Positions 26,764 through 36,452 of a DNA stretch of 64,000 nucleotides are shown here, one piece after another. A program made the position numbers and the translations under genes. The number at the start of each line of letters is the position of its first letter. Within the stretch, counting starts at the first letter, position 1. The DNA lies in the NCBI RefSeq assembly GCF_000316665.1, contig NC_019678.1, positions 8,403,001 to 8,467,000 on the forward strand. The letters are read 5' to 3'. Under the pieces are notes generated by a model that saw only the letters and a list, made by a program, of their open reading frames with translations, did not search any database and was not told the origin of the DNA. This stretch comes from Rivularia sp. PCC 7116. Lineage in GTDB: Bacteria; Cyanobacteriota; Cyanobacteriia; Cyanobacteriales; Nostocaceae.

Positions 26764-27552
26764 ATGTCTTTAACTCACAATCCTTTTCGTTGGCGCTTAG
26801 CTTATCTCTATGATTTACTGCGAGAGTTGGTAAATCGGGAGATAAAATTACTCTATAAACGTTCAGTATTGGGAATTGCCTGGACGTTGATTAATCCGCT
26901 TTTACAATTAGCCGTTTTTGCATTCGTATTCCAATTTCTTTTACCAGTAAATGTTCCGAATTATTCCTCATTTGTTTTTACTGGTTTGCTGGTATGGAAT
27001 TGGTTTCAAAACTCTATTTTTCAAGCGACTGGAGTTATTATTCATAGTCGTCCTTTAATCAGACAGCCTGGTTTTCCGACTCCTATTCTTCCCGTAGTTA
27101 CCGTTACTACTGGCTTAATTCATTTTATTTTGGCGCTTCCCGTCTTAATTGTCTTTATATTAATTGATGGAATTCAATTAACGCCTTTAATTCTATTTTT
27201 ACCAATATTACAAGTTCTACAATTTGCTGTAACGGTGACATTATCTTATCTACTTGCGGCACTCAACGTTACCTTCCGCGATACCCAACATACTATCGGT
27301 GTAGTTTTACAACTATTTTTCTATTTAACTCCAATTTTTTACGATATTACTGCTGTTCCAAAAAATTATCAGTCATTATATTTAATTAATCCAATGGCAA
27401 ATCTTGTCACTGCCTATCGAGATATTTTAATTACAGGAACTCAACCGAATTGGTTAGCCTTATTTCTTTTAACCGTATCAACAGCAGTAATTTTACCAGT
27501 GGGTTATTTTTACTTTAAAAAACAAAGCGCCCGATTTGTGGAGGAAATATAA
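26764..27552 (+). CDS. ABC-2 polysaccharide/polyol-phosphate export permease (Wzm type)
   Basis: 262 residues with about six membrane segments. The N-terminal helix LLRELVNREIKLLYKRSVLG and TLINPLLQLAVFAFVF are typical of ABC-2 permeases that export polysaccharides (Wzm/TagG/RfbA). It forms a two-gene unit with the ATPase that starts at the next base, 27553. Confidence 0.88.
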   Translation: MSLTHNPFRWRLAYLYDLLRELVNREIKLLYKRSVLGIAWTLINPLLQLAVFAFVFQFLLPVNVPNYSSFVFTGLLVWNWFQNSIFQATGVIIHSRPLIRQPGFPTPILPVVTVTTGLIHFILALPVLIVFILIDGIQLTPLILFLPILQVLQFAVTVTLSYLLAALNVTFRDTQHTIGVVLQLFFYLTPIFYDITAVPKNYQSLYLINPMANLVTAYRDILITGTQPNWLALFLLTVSTAVILPVGYFYFKKQSARFVEEI

Positions 27553-28782
27553 ATGCAGGATATTATTGTTGTCGAAAATTTAGGTAAAAGTTTTAATCGC
27601 TATCAAGAGAATAAACCGCGCACTGTTATGGAAGCGGCACTCTCTGGTTTGCGAGGCTTAAATGCTGTTGACCGTTTTTGGGCGTTACGCAATATCAGTT
27701 TTACCGTATCTCCTGGGGAAATGTTAGGCATTCTTGGTCATAATGGTGCGGGAAAATCTACACTGTTGCAGCTAATTGGCGGAGTAGGATATCCTGACGA
27801 AGGAAAGGTAAAAATAAAAGGTAGAATCGGGGCTTTACTGGATTTAGGTGCAAGTTTTAGCCACGATTTAACTGGAAGAGAAAATATATTTGTAGCAGGT
27901 GTAGTTGCGGGATTAAGCCGTGAAAAAGTCGCAAAAAGTTTGGATACAATTGTAGAATTTGCAGAGTTAGAAGAGTTTATTGATAATCCAGTAAGAACTT
28001 ACAGTACGGGTATGCAGATGCGTTTGGCGTTTGCAGTTGCGGTGCATACTCAACCGGATATCATGCTAGTAGATGAATTTCTCTCTGTTGGAGATTTAGC
28101 ATTTCAAACTAAGTGCTTAAAAAGAATTGAGGAGTTAAAAAATTCTGGTTGTGCAATTATTTTAATCTCTCATAATGCCGAGCAAGTAGAAGAATTATGT
28201 GACAAAGCATTATGGCTCCGTCAAGGTCAGATATTGGCTTATGGCGAACCGAAATTAGTAGCTTCACAGTTTGTCAATGAAATGCAATTGCAAACACAGC
28301 AACGTACCCCGAAAAAATCGTCCCAAATGACTGCATCTGGTGTAGAGTTGCTAATGAATGAAAACCGCTTTGGTTCTCTAGAAGTTGAAATTACGGATAT
28401 TAATTTGCTACCGGATAAAGAAATAAATAGTGGTGATTCTTTGAGTATTATAATTGAATATTTATCACATGAAGTTATTGATTCGCCGATTTTTAGTACA
28501 AGTATTACCACTTCCAATAATCAAAAATGCCTTGATATAAATACCGCTGATATGGGAATACTATTACCGAAAATTCTGGGCAAAGGACAGATAAAACTTG
28601 AATTTGACAGATTAGATTTATCTGGTGGCGAGTACTTTCTTGATATTGGAATTTATAAGAGTAATTGGGCTTATACTTACGATTATCATTCGCAAGCCTA
28701 TTCGTTAAAAGTACGTTCGTCTCGGGATAGTAAAGGTATTCTAAATCCACCTTTGCGCTGGAAGTTTATGCAACTAGAATAA
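27553..28782 (+). CDS. Polysaccharide ABC transporter ATPase with Wzt-type C-terminal domain
   Basis: 409 residues. Walker A GHNGAGKST, signature YSTGMQMRLAFA and Walker B IMLVDEFLSVGD identify the ATPase (about 1-245). Residues 260-409 form a beta-rich tail like Wzt_C, the carbohydrate-binding module that recognises the chain end cap before export. Gene order (permease then ATPase, no gap) and the preceding glycosyltransferases point to export of a surface polysaccharide through an ABC route. Confidence 0.88.
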   Translation: MQDIIVVENLGKSFNRYQENKPRTVMEAALSGLRGLNAVDRFWALRNISFTVSPGEMLGILGHNGAGKSTLLQLIGGVGYPDEGKVKIKGRIGALLDLGASFSHDLTGRENIFVAGVVAGLSREKVAKSLDTIVEFAELEEFIDNPVRTYSTGMQMRLAFAVAVHTQPDIMLVDEFLSVGDLAFQTKCLKRIEELKNSGCAIILISHNAEQVEELCDKALWLRQGQILAYGEPKLVASQFVNEMQLQTQQRTPKKSSQMTASGVELLMNENRFGSLEVEITDINLLPDKEINSGDSLSIIIEYLSHEVIDSPIFSTSITTSNNQKCLDINTADMGILLPKILGKGQIKLEFDRLDLSGGEYFLDIGIYKSNWAYTYDYHSQAYSLKVRSSRDSKGILNPPLRWKFMQLE

Positions 28783-28794
28783 AGACTAAATAAA

Positions 28795-28980
28795 GGTATT
28801 GATTGATAATGAGACCTCCTTTACTTAGTAATTTGTTTAACTATCCTTCTAACTGCTCGACTGATTCAAATAATTGGTGAACTATATATTCTTTGGCTGA
28901 ATACCAAACTAATCCAATCAAGTTATAATCTGGACTTAATAGTGGTAAAATTCCAAGATAATGCTTGGCATTTCTACCTC
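28795..28980 (-). pseudogene. Decayed 3' end of an IS630-type transposase
   Basis: On the minus strand the frame from about 28980 reads KHYLGILPLLSPDYNLIG, LVWYSAKEYIVHQLFESVEQ, LEG, then a TAG stop (28841-28843), and continues LNKLLSKGGLIIN. This is the SPDxNLIE-x-x-W C-terminal signature of IS630/DDE_3 transposases, with Glu replaced by Gly and a nonsense codon. No start or N-terminal half can be found, so it is dead. Confidence 0.75.
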
Positions 28981-29612
28981 AAATTTTTCAAAAATATCTT
29001 TTTTTTATTGACCTATCCCACTAATAATAATTTATGAATCCAGATGTGGATTGTGGCAAGGTTAATGAATGAGTAAAAATAGGTACTTAACGCTCCCGTC
29101 TAACTGCAAGAAGACGGTATTTACTTTGACACCAGACCTTCGCAGCGTTCCTGTTGAAATCTAGGAACAGCAATTTTGATGGGTTTTCCCCGATTTTTTT
29201 TCAGACTCTAATTTTTAACCAACATCAAGTTATATTGCGAATTGTAACGACGCTATGATATGCTTGCGTCACGCAATCATTCAATAATAAATAGGTTCGG
29301 ATAATGTCGCAGATAACCATCTCTTCGCAAGCTTCAAATGGCTTTAATTGTCAACCATTATCTTTAGCCTGAGTCAATACCGATCAAAATCATTTGCAGC
29401 TATTTGCAGGTATAAAGTGGCTAACTAAGGTTGAGCCTGTGGATTTGGCTGCAATTGATGCCTGTGCTAGGTGAGACCATCTTATTTTACAAGTTCTCTG
29501 AGCGAATTACAGTTTTTTTTGTACGAAATATTAATTACTGAATTAGATTTTTAGGTGGGTTATTTTGGGTATGAATTACGCAATACACGAATCACGGTGG
29601 TAGGAGGATAAT
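28981..29612. other. Intergenic region, no gene recognised
   Basis: About 630 bp after the transposase remnant. It is AT-rich, with short fold-backs (for example GGAACAG with CTGTT-like words near 29145-29175). I see no ORF and no RNA I can name. The last 20 bases carry AGGAGG (29602-29607) for the TTG start at 29613. Confidence 0.4.
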
Positions 29613-31094
29613 TTGAACTGGAATAGTTGGAAGCGGGAGTGGTTTTTTAATACTCGGCAAGATATTTTAGCTGGGGCTGTGGTGGGATTGGCTTTGATTC
29701 CCGAAGCGATCGCCTTTTCGATTATTGCTGGTGTCGATCCCAAGGTGGGGCTTTACGCTTCATTTATTATTGCGGTAACAACGGCATTTTTGGGAGGAAG
29801 ACCGGCTTCTATTTCTGCCGCTACGGGAGCAATGGCTCTGTTGATGATTGGTTTGGTAAAGGCTTATGGCTTGCAATATTTGTTTGCAGCTACTTTTGTA
29901 ACGGGAATCTTTCAAGTTTTGTTTGGAGTACTAAAACTTGGACGCTACATGAGGTATATTCCCCGAGCGGTGATGGTTGGCTATGTTAATGCTTTGGCTG
30001 TGTTAATCTTCAAAGCTCAACTGCCGGAATTATTCGGTCTTCCGTCAGAGGTAAACGTGTTAACTGTATACGTGTTGACTGCATTATCCCTGGCGATTAT
30101 CTACATTTTGCCCCGTTTTACCAAAGTAGTTCCTTCTCCCTTAGTAGCTTTGGTAGTGATGACAATAGCAGCAATTAGTTTAAATCTCAACGTTCCCACG
30201 GTGGGGGATAAAGGAGAATTGCCTACTGCTTTTCCTAGTTTTGCTCTGCCTCAAGTTCCGTTTAATCTAGAAACATTAAATATAATTTTGCCTTATTCCA
30301 TAACTTTGGCAATAGTTGGTTTACTAGCTTCATTTTTAACAGCTTCACTGGTAGACGAATTTACCGATACTCCCAGCGACAAAAATCAAGAAGCCAAAGG
30401 ACAAGGAATTGCAAATATGATAACTGGCTTCTTTGGAGGCATGGCAGGATGTGGGATGATTGGACAATCGGTAATTAACGTGCAGTCTGGAGGAAGAGGA
30501 AGATTATCAACTCTAGCGGCTGGTATTTTTCTGCTAATTGCAATTTTAGGTTTGCAAACTTACGTAAAGCAAATGCCAATGGCAGCCCTAGTAGCCGTAA
30601 TGATTATGGTGTCAATTGGGACATTCCGCTGGTCTTCATTTAAAAATATTCGTAGCATTCCCCGCACGGATACCGCTGTAATGCTAACCACGATGCTGGT
30701 AATAATTTTTACAAATAATTTTGCCCTTGGTGTGGTTGTGGGAATTGTCATGAGTACTGTATTCTTCTCTCGTAAGATTGCCCAGTTGGTATTTGTGGAC
30801 AAAATGCGAAGTAAAGATGGTTCTCGCTGCACTTATAAAGTAGCAGGACAAATTTTCTTCTTATCAAGAGATGAATTTTTGGATTATTTTGATTTTACGG
30901 AATTAAACGAAAATGTCACCATCGATTTAACTCACGCTCACCTCTGGGATCAGGGAGCAGTCGAGGTATTAGATAAAGCAATACTTAAATTTCGCCGTAA
31001 TGGAGCAGAAGTGGAATTAATCGGACTCAATGAAGCAAGTGCTACTTTGATGGATAAGTTAACAGATTATCAAAAGTCCGATGCCCGTACATAA
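29613..31094 (+). CDS. SulP family anion transporter with STAS domain
   Basis: 493 residues. The start is TTG at 29613, five bases after AGGAGG, with no ATG near. About 12 membrane segments include [20 protein letters not shown] and [20 protein letters not shown], the SulP signature region. A C-terminal STAS domain (about 400-485) follows. SulP proteins carry sulfate, bicarbonate or related anions. Being shorter and divergent from the bicA pair downstream, its ion is open, but the location suggests inorganic carbon or sulfate uptake. Confidence 0.85.
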   Translation: MNWNSWKREWFFNTRQDILAGAVVGLALIPEAIAFSIIAGVDPKVGLYASFIIAVTTAFLGGRPASISAATGAMALLMIGLVKAYGLQYLFAATFVTGIFQVLFGVLKLGRYMRYIPRAVMVGYVNALAVLIFKAQLPELFGLPSEVNVLTVYVLTALSLAIIYILPRFTKVVPSPLVALVVMTIAAISLNLNVPTVGDKGELPTAFPSFALPQVPFNLETLNIILPYSITLAIVGLLASFLTASLVDEFTDTPSDKNQEAKGQGIANMITGFFGGMAGCGMIGQSVINVQSGGRGRLSTLAAGIFLLIAILGLQTYVKQMPMAALVAVMIMVSIGTFRWSSFKNIRSIPRTDTAVMLTTMLVIIFTNNFALGVVVGIVMSTVFFSRKIAQLVFVDKMRSKDGSRCTYKVAGQIFFLSRDEFLDYFDFTELNENVTIDLTHAHLWDQGAVEVLDKAILKFRRNGAEVELIGLNEASATLMDKLTDYQKSDART

Positions 31095-31198
31095 GTTGAT
31101 GGTTTTAAGCAAACTCTTTTTATTAATTGTTTGCTAATTCCTACTTTCTACTTGCTATACCAAAAAATAATACTTTCGTTTTCAGGGCTTCAATTACC

Positions 31199-32062
31199 GT
31201 GAAAAATATTTTACTTTGTACCGATGGCTCATCTTTTGCTGAAAATGTTTATAAATATGGGGCTTGGTTTGCGAATACATTTAATTCACATACCCGAGTT
31301 TTATCTGTTACAGATATTCGCAGTCAACAAGTTGCCAATACTGGCAATTTAAGCGGCAGTATTGGACTTGGAGCTTCAGAAAAATTGCTAAATGAATTAG
31401 TAAATTTAGAGCATGAAAGAGCCAAGATTAATAATCAAAGAGCAAGATTAGTTTTAGATAATGCAGCGGAAGCTCTAAAAGCCGAAGGAGTAGAAGACTT
31501 TATTTTAATTCATAAGACAGGATTTTTAGTAGATTTTTTGCATGAATTTGAAGAGAATTCCGACTTGATTGTTTTAGGTAAAAGGGGAGAAGCAGCTAAT
31601 TTTGCATTGGGACATTTAGGAGCGAATGTAGATAGAATTATTCGCAGCAGTCACAAACCTTGTTTGGTTACTCCTGGTGAATACAAGTTAGTTGAGCGAA
31701 TTTTATTTGCTTATGATGGTAGTGCAACTGGGAAAAAAATCCTCAAGTTTCTCGCAAAATCTTCAAGTTTTAAAGATTTAGAAATACATCTGCTGGTTGT
31801 AGCGAAAAATAGTGCGGATCAAGCTGGCACGGCAAGACTAAACGAAGCAAATCAATTATTGAAAAAAGCGGGATATCAACCTGTTTGTAATTTCTTAGAA
31901 GGTGAAGTAGAGAAAATAATTGCTGAGTATATTAACGAACAAAATATTGGTCTTTTATTGATGGGAGCTTACGGGCACAGCCGCATTCGTCATTTAGTAA
32001 TTGGCAGTACCACCGCTCAATTACTCAGAAGTAGCAATATTCCCATACTGCTTTTTCGTTAA
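31199..32062 (+). CDS. Universal stress protein, two UspA domains
   Basis: 287 residues from GTG at 31199; a TTG at 31127 is also in frame but adds a non-homologous tail. Two UspA repeats: VKNILLCTDGSSFAENV with LIVLGKRGEA, and VERILFAYDGSATGKKIL with LLLMGAYGHSRIRHLVIGST, the latter a full ATP-binding G-x2-G-x9-G-S/T motif. It lies between two SulP genes, and a broken copy of its second domain lies between the bicA copies, so it was duplicated with the transporter. Confidence 0.83.
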   Translation: MKNILLCTDGSSFAENVYKYGAWFANTFNSHTRVLSVTDIRSQQVANTGNLSGSIGLGASEKLLNELVNLEHERAKINNQRARLVLDNAAEALKAEGVEDFILIHKTGFLVDFLHEFEENSDLIVLGKRGEAANFALGHLGANVDRIIRSSHKPCLVTPGEYKLVERILFAYDGSATGKKILKFLAKSSSFKDLEIHLLVVAKNSADQAGTARLNEANQLLKKAGYQPVCNFLEGEVEKIIAEYINEQNIGLLLMGAYGHSRIRHLVIGSTTAQLLRSSNIPILLFR

Positions 32063-32072
32063 CTTTTGACAG

Positions 32073-32112
32073 TTAGCAGTTAGCAGTGAACAGTGAACAG
32101 TTAGCAGTAAGA
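32073..32112. repeat. Heptamer tandem repeat (CAGTGAA / CAGTTAG units)
   Basis: Several AGCAGTTAGCAGTGAACAGT-type units upstream of bicA. The same words recur at 43507-43545 and 45286-45336. Confidence 0.6.
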
Positions 32113-32151
32113 AACCTTTGACCTTTAACCTTCAACAAAGTACAACTTTTG

Positions 32152-33840
32152 ATGCAAATAACTAATCAAATCCATTTCCGTAATCTGCGGGGGGATATTC
32201 TCGGAGGCTTAACGGCTGCGGTGGTTGCTTTACCTATGGCATTGGCTTTTGGTATTGCTTCTGGTGCGGGTGCCTCTGCGGGTTTATGGGGAGCGATATT
32301 AGTCGGATTTTTTGCCGCTTTATTCGGTGGAACCCCGAGTTTAATTTCCGAGCCAACCGGCCCGATGACGGTAATTGTGACTGCGGTTATTACTGAGTTG
32401 ATGGCGATTTATCCCCAAGAGCCAGAAAAAGCTTTGGCAATGGCATTTACCGTAACTATGTTAGCGGGGCTGTTTCAAATCTCTTTTGGGGTACTGAGAT
32501 TGGGACGGTATATAACCATGCTGCCCTATAACGTGATTTCTGGATTTATGACTGGAATCGGCGTTATTTTGATTTTTATTCAAATTGCGCCATTTTTAGG
32601 ACAAGAAACTCCTAAAGGTGGAGTGCTGGCTGTAATTAAAGAATTACCGAATTTAATTGCGAATATTAATTTTGTGGAAACAGGCTTAGGGATTTTAACT
32701 TTAGCAATTCTGTTTCTGTATCCTAATAAATTAAAAAAGTTTGTTCCGCCACAGTTAGTAGCTTTAGTTGTAGGTACGTTAATTGCTGTAATTTTCTTGA
32801 GAGGAATAGACATTCGCACTATTGCGACTATTGGTGTAATTGAACCTGGTTTACCTAAATTTCAGGTACCCACTTTTGGAGGTAGCGATTTAAGGCTAAT
32901 ATTTGTCAATGGCATAGTATTAGCTATGGTAGGTTCCATCGACTGTATGTTGACTTGCTTAGTTTCCGATAGTCTTACCCGTACCGAACATAAATCAAAT
33001 AAAGAATTAATCGGACAAGGTGTTGCTAATTTAATTACCGGCTTATGTGGTGGAATTGCTGGTTCTGGAGCAACAACCGCAACTGTGGTTAATATTCAAG
33101 CTGGCGGACGTACTGCATTATCGGGTATTAGTCGCGCTCTAGTACTTTTAATTGTTGTCTTGTGGGCTGCTCCGTTAACTTCAGGAATTCCCCTGGCTGT
33201 ATTGGCAGCAATTGTTTTAAAAGTAGGTATTGATATTATTGATTGGGGTTTCCTCAAACGGGTTCACAAAATTTCTTTAAAAGCAGCGGGAATTTTGTAT
33301 AGCGTAGTATTGCTGACGGTATTCGTAGATTTAATGGTAGCTGTAGCGGTCGGAGTATTTGTTGCCAACATCTTAACTATTGCTCGGCTTGATGAAGTAC
33401 AATCCAAATCCGTCAAAGCAATTACCGACGACGACGACCAAATTGTTCTCAGTTCACAAGAAAAAGAAATTTTAGATTCAGCTAACGGCAGAGTATTACT
33501 ATTTCATCTTAGCGGACCAATGATTTTCGGTGTTGCTAAAGCAATAGCAAGAGAACATGGTGCGATTAAAAATTACGATGTTTTGATAGTTGATTTAGGT
33601 GAAGTTCCGGTATTGGGAGTAACTTCTTCTTTAGCAATTGAAAACGCAATTCAAGAAGCAATTGACGAAGGTAGGGAAGTAATAGTTGTGGGAGCAACAG
33701 GAAAAGTCAAAAGACGTTTAGAAAAGTTGGGTATTAAAGGTTTAATCCCCGAACACCATTGGATGGATGAAAGATTACATGCGCTCAAAGAAGGTTTTGC
33801 TATAGTCACTGGCAGACAAAGCGAGCAGTTTGGCGGTTGA
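32152..33840 (+). CDS. bicA: Low-affinity bicarbonate transporter BicA, copy 1
   Basis: 562 residues from ATG at 32152 (a TTG lies one codon earlier). The opening ITNQIHFRNLRGDILGGLTA, followed by FFAALFGGTPSLISEPTGPM, matches my knowledge of cyanobacterial BicA, a SulP sodium-dependent bicarbonate transporter of the plasma membrane. About 14 hydrophobic segments precede a C-terminal STAS domain (about 440-550) that begins around VLLFHLSGPMIFGVAKA. BicA feeds the CO2-concentrating mechanism. A close paralogue follows at 34529. Confidence 0.9.
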   Translation: MQITNQIHFRNLRGDILGGLTAAVVALPMALAFGIASGAGASAGLWGAILVGFFAALFGGTPSLISEPTGPMTVIVTAVITELMAIYPQEPEKALAMAFTVTMLAGLFQISFGVLRLGRYITMLPYNVISGFMTGIGVILIFIQIAPFLGQETPKGGVLAVIKELPNLIANINFVETGLGILTLAILFLYPNKLKKFVPPQLVALVVGTLIAVIFLRGIDIRTIATIGVIEPGLPKFQVPTFGGSDLRLIFVNGIVLAMVGSIDCMLTCLVSDSLTRTEHKSNKELIGQGVANLITGLCGGIAGSGATTATVVNIQAGGRTALSGISRALVLLIVVLWAAPLTSGIPLAVLAAIVLKVGIDIIDWGFLKRVHKISLKAAGILYSVVLLTVFVDLMVAVAVGVFVANILTIARLDEVQSKSVKAITDDDDQIVLSSQEKEILDSANGRVLLFHLSGPMIFGVAKAIAREHGAIKNYDVLIVDLGEVPVLGVTSSLAIENAIQEAIDEGREVIVVGATGKVKRRLEKLGIKGLIPEHHWMDERLHALKEGFAIVTGRQSEQFGG

Positions 33841-33903
33841 AACCTCACCCTATTCCATTGTCAAGGACAGGGGTTATAACTGTTAAATAAAAGTTTGTAA
33901 TTT

Positions 33904-33969
33904 GTAGAGTGTGTTACGGCATTACAATTTTTGTTAGCAAAGATGATATTGTTATTGCCGTAACGCACC
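33904..33969. repeat. Dispersed hairpin repeat, second copy
   Basis: Arms GTGTGTTACGGCA and TGCCGTAACGCACC, as at 6495-6566, with a similar AT-rich loop containing AAAGATGAT. It lies in the gap between the two bicA copies. Confidence 0.65.
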
Positions 33970-34095
33970 ATATTTATAAAATTTTAGATTGAAACTTTAA
34001 AAGTTATTCTTATTCCCTCTGATGATTACGGGTTAAAAAAAACGCAGAGACATGGAGAGCGCAGAGGGAAGAAGTTAAAAGAGATCATTTTTATT

Positions 34096-34200
34096 GTTCC
34101 CAGGTTCTACCTGGAAATGTAGTTTTCGAGGCTCTGCCTCACGTCAAATTCTATGGAGGCAGAGCCTTAAGCAATGGGTTCCTAGTCTCCGACTGGGAAC
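34096..34200. repeat. MITE-like 105-bp element with nested inverted repeats
   Basis: Outer arms GTTCCCAG (34096-34103) and CTGGGAAC (34193-34200), inner arms GAGGCTCTGCCTC (about 34129-34141) and GGAGGCAGAGCC (about 34155-34166). It sits just upstream of the broken stress-protein copy and may have removed its 5' half. Confidence 0.6.
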
Positions 34201-34231
34201 CAGTTATGAGACTTCCCGCCAAGAAAGCTAA

Positions 34232-34457
34232 GAAATACATTTGCTTACAGTAGCTAAAAATAGCTCTGATAGAACGGCAACAGACAGACTTAACCAAGCT
34301 AAGCAATCATTAGAAAAAGCTAAAGGTTCGAGATATTAGCTTATTACTCATGGGAGCTTACGGACATAACTGTATTCAAAATGCAGTCATTGGCAGTAAA
34401 ACGGCTCAATTACTAGGAAGTAGCGATATTTCTATGTTGCCCAAATCGTTAACTTAA
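34232..34457 (+). pseudogene. Remnant of a second universal stress protein
   Basis: The frame reads EIHLLTVAKNSSDRTATDRL, then NQAKQSLEKAKGSRY and a TAG stop, and in another frame RDISLLLMGAYGHNCIQNAV, IGSKTAQLLGSS. These match the second UspA domain of the gene at 31199 with an internal deletion. The N-terminal domain is gone. It shows that a stress-protein/bicA block was duplicated and one stress-protein copy then decayed. Confidence 0.85.
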
Positions 34458-34528
34458 TTTATTTTTTCAACATTGTCTATTCTCCATTCCCATGAGTTAA
34501 TTCAACTCGATTTTCTAATGGAGTAATA

Positions 34529-36196
34529 ATGCAAATAACTAATCAGATCCATTTCCGTAACTTGCGAGGGGATATTCTCGGAGGGGTAACGGCAGCGGTG
34601 GTGGCTTTGCCTATGGCATTAGCTTTTGGTATCGCTTCTGGTGCGGGTGCTTCTGCGGGATTGTGGGGAGCGATATTAGTGGGATTTTTCGCCGCTTTGT
34701 TTGGTGGTACTCCAAGTTTAATTTCTGAACCAACCGGCCCGATGACGGTAATTGTGACTGCATTCATTACCGAATTAACCGCTAATAATCCCGACAATGG
34801 ATTATCAATGGCATTTACCGTAGTCATGATGGCGGGAGTATTTCAAATTATTTTTGGCTTACTGAGGTTAGGCAAATATATTACAATGATGCCTTACAAT
34901 GTGATTTCTGGATTTATGACAGGAATCGGCGTAATTCTTATTTTTATTCAAATAGCACCTTTTTTAGGGCAAGAAACTCCCAAGGGTGGAGCGCTTGCTG
35001 TAATTAAGAATCTACCAACTTTAATTACTAATATTAATTTTTGGGAAACTGGTTTGGGAATTGTAACTTTAGCAATTCTTTTCCTGTATCCAAATAAATT
35101 AAAAAACTTTATTCCTTCACAATTAGTAGCTTTAATCGTCGGTACTTTAATTGCGATATTTTTATTAGATGGTATAGAAATTCGTACCATTGCCACTATC
35201 GGTGAAATTACTCCCGGTTTACCCCAAATACACTTACCTACTTTTAGCAGTGCTGATTTGAGGTTAATGTTTGTAGAAAGCTTGGTGTTAGGTATGGTAG
35301 GTTCTATCGACTGTATGTTAACTTGCGTTGTTGCTGACAGTCTCACCCGTACCGAAAACAAATCAAATAAAGAATTAATTGGACAAGGCATTGCGAATTT
35401 GATTACCGGCTTATGTGGTGGAATTGCTGGCTCTGGTTCCACAACGGCAACTGTAGTTAATATTCAAGCTGGTGGAAGAACTGCATTATCGGGAATTAGT
35501 CGGGCTTTGGTGCTGTTAATTGTTGTCTTGTGGGCTGCTCCTTTAACTTCTGGTATTCCGCTTACCGTATTAGCAGCAATTGTTTTAAAAGTAGGCATTG
35601 ATATTATAGATTGGAGTTTTCTTAAACGGGTTCACAAACTTTCTTTGAAAGCAGCGGGAATTCTTTACGGTGTTGTATTACTAACGGTATTTGTAGATTT
35701 AATGGTAGCCGTAGCCGTCGGGGTATTTGTTGCGAATATTTTAACTATTGCTCGTTTGAACGAAATGCAATCTAAATCCGTCAAAGCAATTACCGACGAC
35801 GATGACAGAATTATTTTGAATCCTGAAGAAAAAGAAATTTTAGATTTAGCAAATGGCAAAGTTTTATTATTTCATCTGAGCGGCCCAATGATTTTCGGTG
35901 TTGCTAAAGCAATATCAAGAGAACATGGGGCTATTAAAAATTACGATGTTTTGATAGTCGATTTAGGTGAAGTTCCGGTATTAGGAATAACTTCTTCTTT
36001 AGCAATTGAAAACGCAATTCAAGAAGCCATTGATGAAGGTAGGGAAGTGATAGTCGTCGGAGCAACAGGAAAAGTCAAAAGACGTTTAGAGAAATTAGGT
36101 ATTCAAGGTTTAATTCCCGAACATCACTGGATGGATGAAAGATTGAATGCGCTCAAAGAAGGATTAAGTATGGTTCGTGGAAAGCAAAGCTGGTAG
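34529..36196 (+). CDS. bicA: Low-affinity bicarbonate transporter BicA, copy 2
   Basis: 555 residues, almost identical to copy 1 in the first 45 residues and in the STAS part, and more divergent in middle loops (for example ITELTANNPDNGLSMAF against ITELMAIYPQEPEKALAM). SulP/BicA motifs are intact, so both copies look functional. Divergence in the loops shows this is a real old duplication and not an assembly repeat. The two copies may differ in affinity or regulation. A strong hairpin with a T-run follows. Confidence 0.9.
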   Translation: MQITNQIHFRNLRGDILGGVTAAVVALPMALAFGIASGAGASAGLWGAILVGFFAALFGGTPSLISEPTGPMTVIVTAFITELTANNPDNGLSMAFTVVMMAGVFQIIFGLLRLGKYITMMPYNVISGFMTGIGVILIFIQIAPFLGQETPKGGALAVIKNLPTLITNINFWETGLGIVTLAILFLYPNKLKNFIPSQLVALIVGTLIAIFLLDGIEIRTIATIGEITPGLPQIHLPTFSSADLRLMFVESLVLGMVGSIDCMLTCVVADSLTRTENKSNKELIGQGIANLITGLCGGIAGSGSTTATVVNIQAGGRTALSGISRALVLLIVVLWAAPLTSGIPLTVLAAIVLKVGIDIIDWSFLKRVHKLSLKAAGILYGVVLLTVFVDLMVAVAVGVFVANILTIARLNEMQSKSVKAITDDDDRIILNPEEKEILDLANGKVLLFHLSGPMIFGVAKAISREHGAIKNYDVLIVDLGEVPVLGITSSLAIENAIQEAIDEGREVIVVGATGKVKRRLEKLGIQGLIPEHHWMDERLNALKEGLSMVRGKQSW

Positions 36197-36221
36197 TTTG
36201 GAACTTGAAACCTCACCCCTT

Positions 36222-36255
36222 CCCCTCTCCTTGTGAAGGAGAGGGGTGTTTTTTT
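36222..36255 (+). terminator. Rho-independent terminator after bicA copy 2
   Basis: CCCCTCTCCTT-gtg-AAGGAGAGGGG forms an 11-bp perfect stem followed by TGTTTTTTT. It closes the bicarbonate transporter block. Confidence 0.8.
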
Positions 36256-36452
36256 GTAGTTTTACGCACCGCTTTTTAGTCTGTGGTGCCTATGCTCCGC
36301 GTACACACCCTACAATCAGTCATGAATTTTATTTGTAGCGTATTTAAAAATATTGTATAGAACTTATCTAATCAGAATTTTACCCGTGCAGTCATATTAT
36401 GATACGGCTTGAGTTGAATTACTCAATTTAAGATATTTAAACTTTAATATAT

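Noticed and set aside
29080-29200. A small RNA or riboswitch in the gap before the SulP gene
   Set aside because: Some fold-back potential is visible but no known consensus; I could not support a claim without a covariance search.
34948-35442. Long open frame on the minus strand inside bicA copy 2
   Set aside because: It is antisense to a conserved transporter and its translation has no recognisable pattern; it follows from codon bias of the real gene.
32152-36196. Assembly artefact duplicating bicA
   Set aside because: The two copies differ in many loop residues and are separated by a decayed UspA and unique DNA, so the duplication is real.
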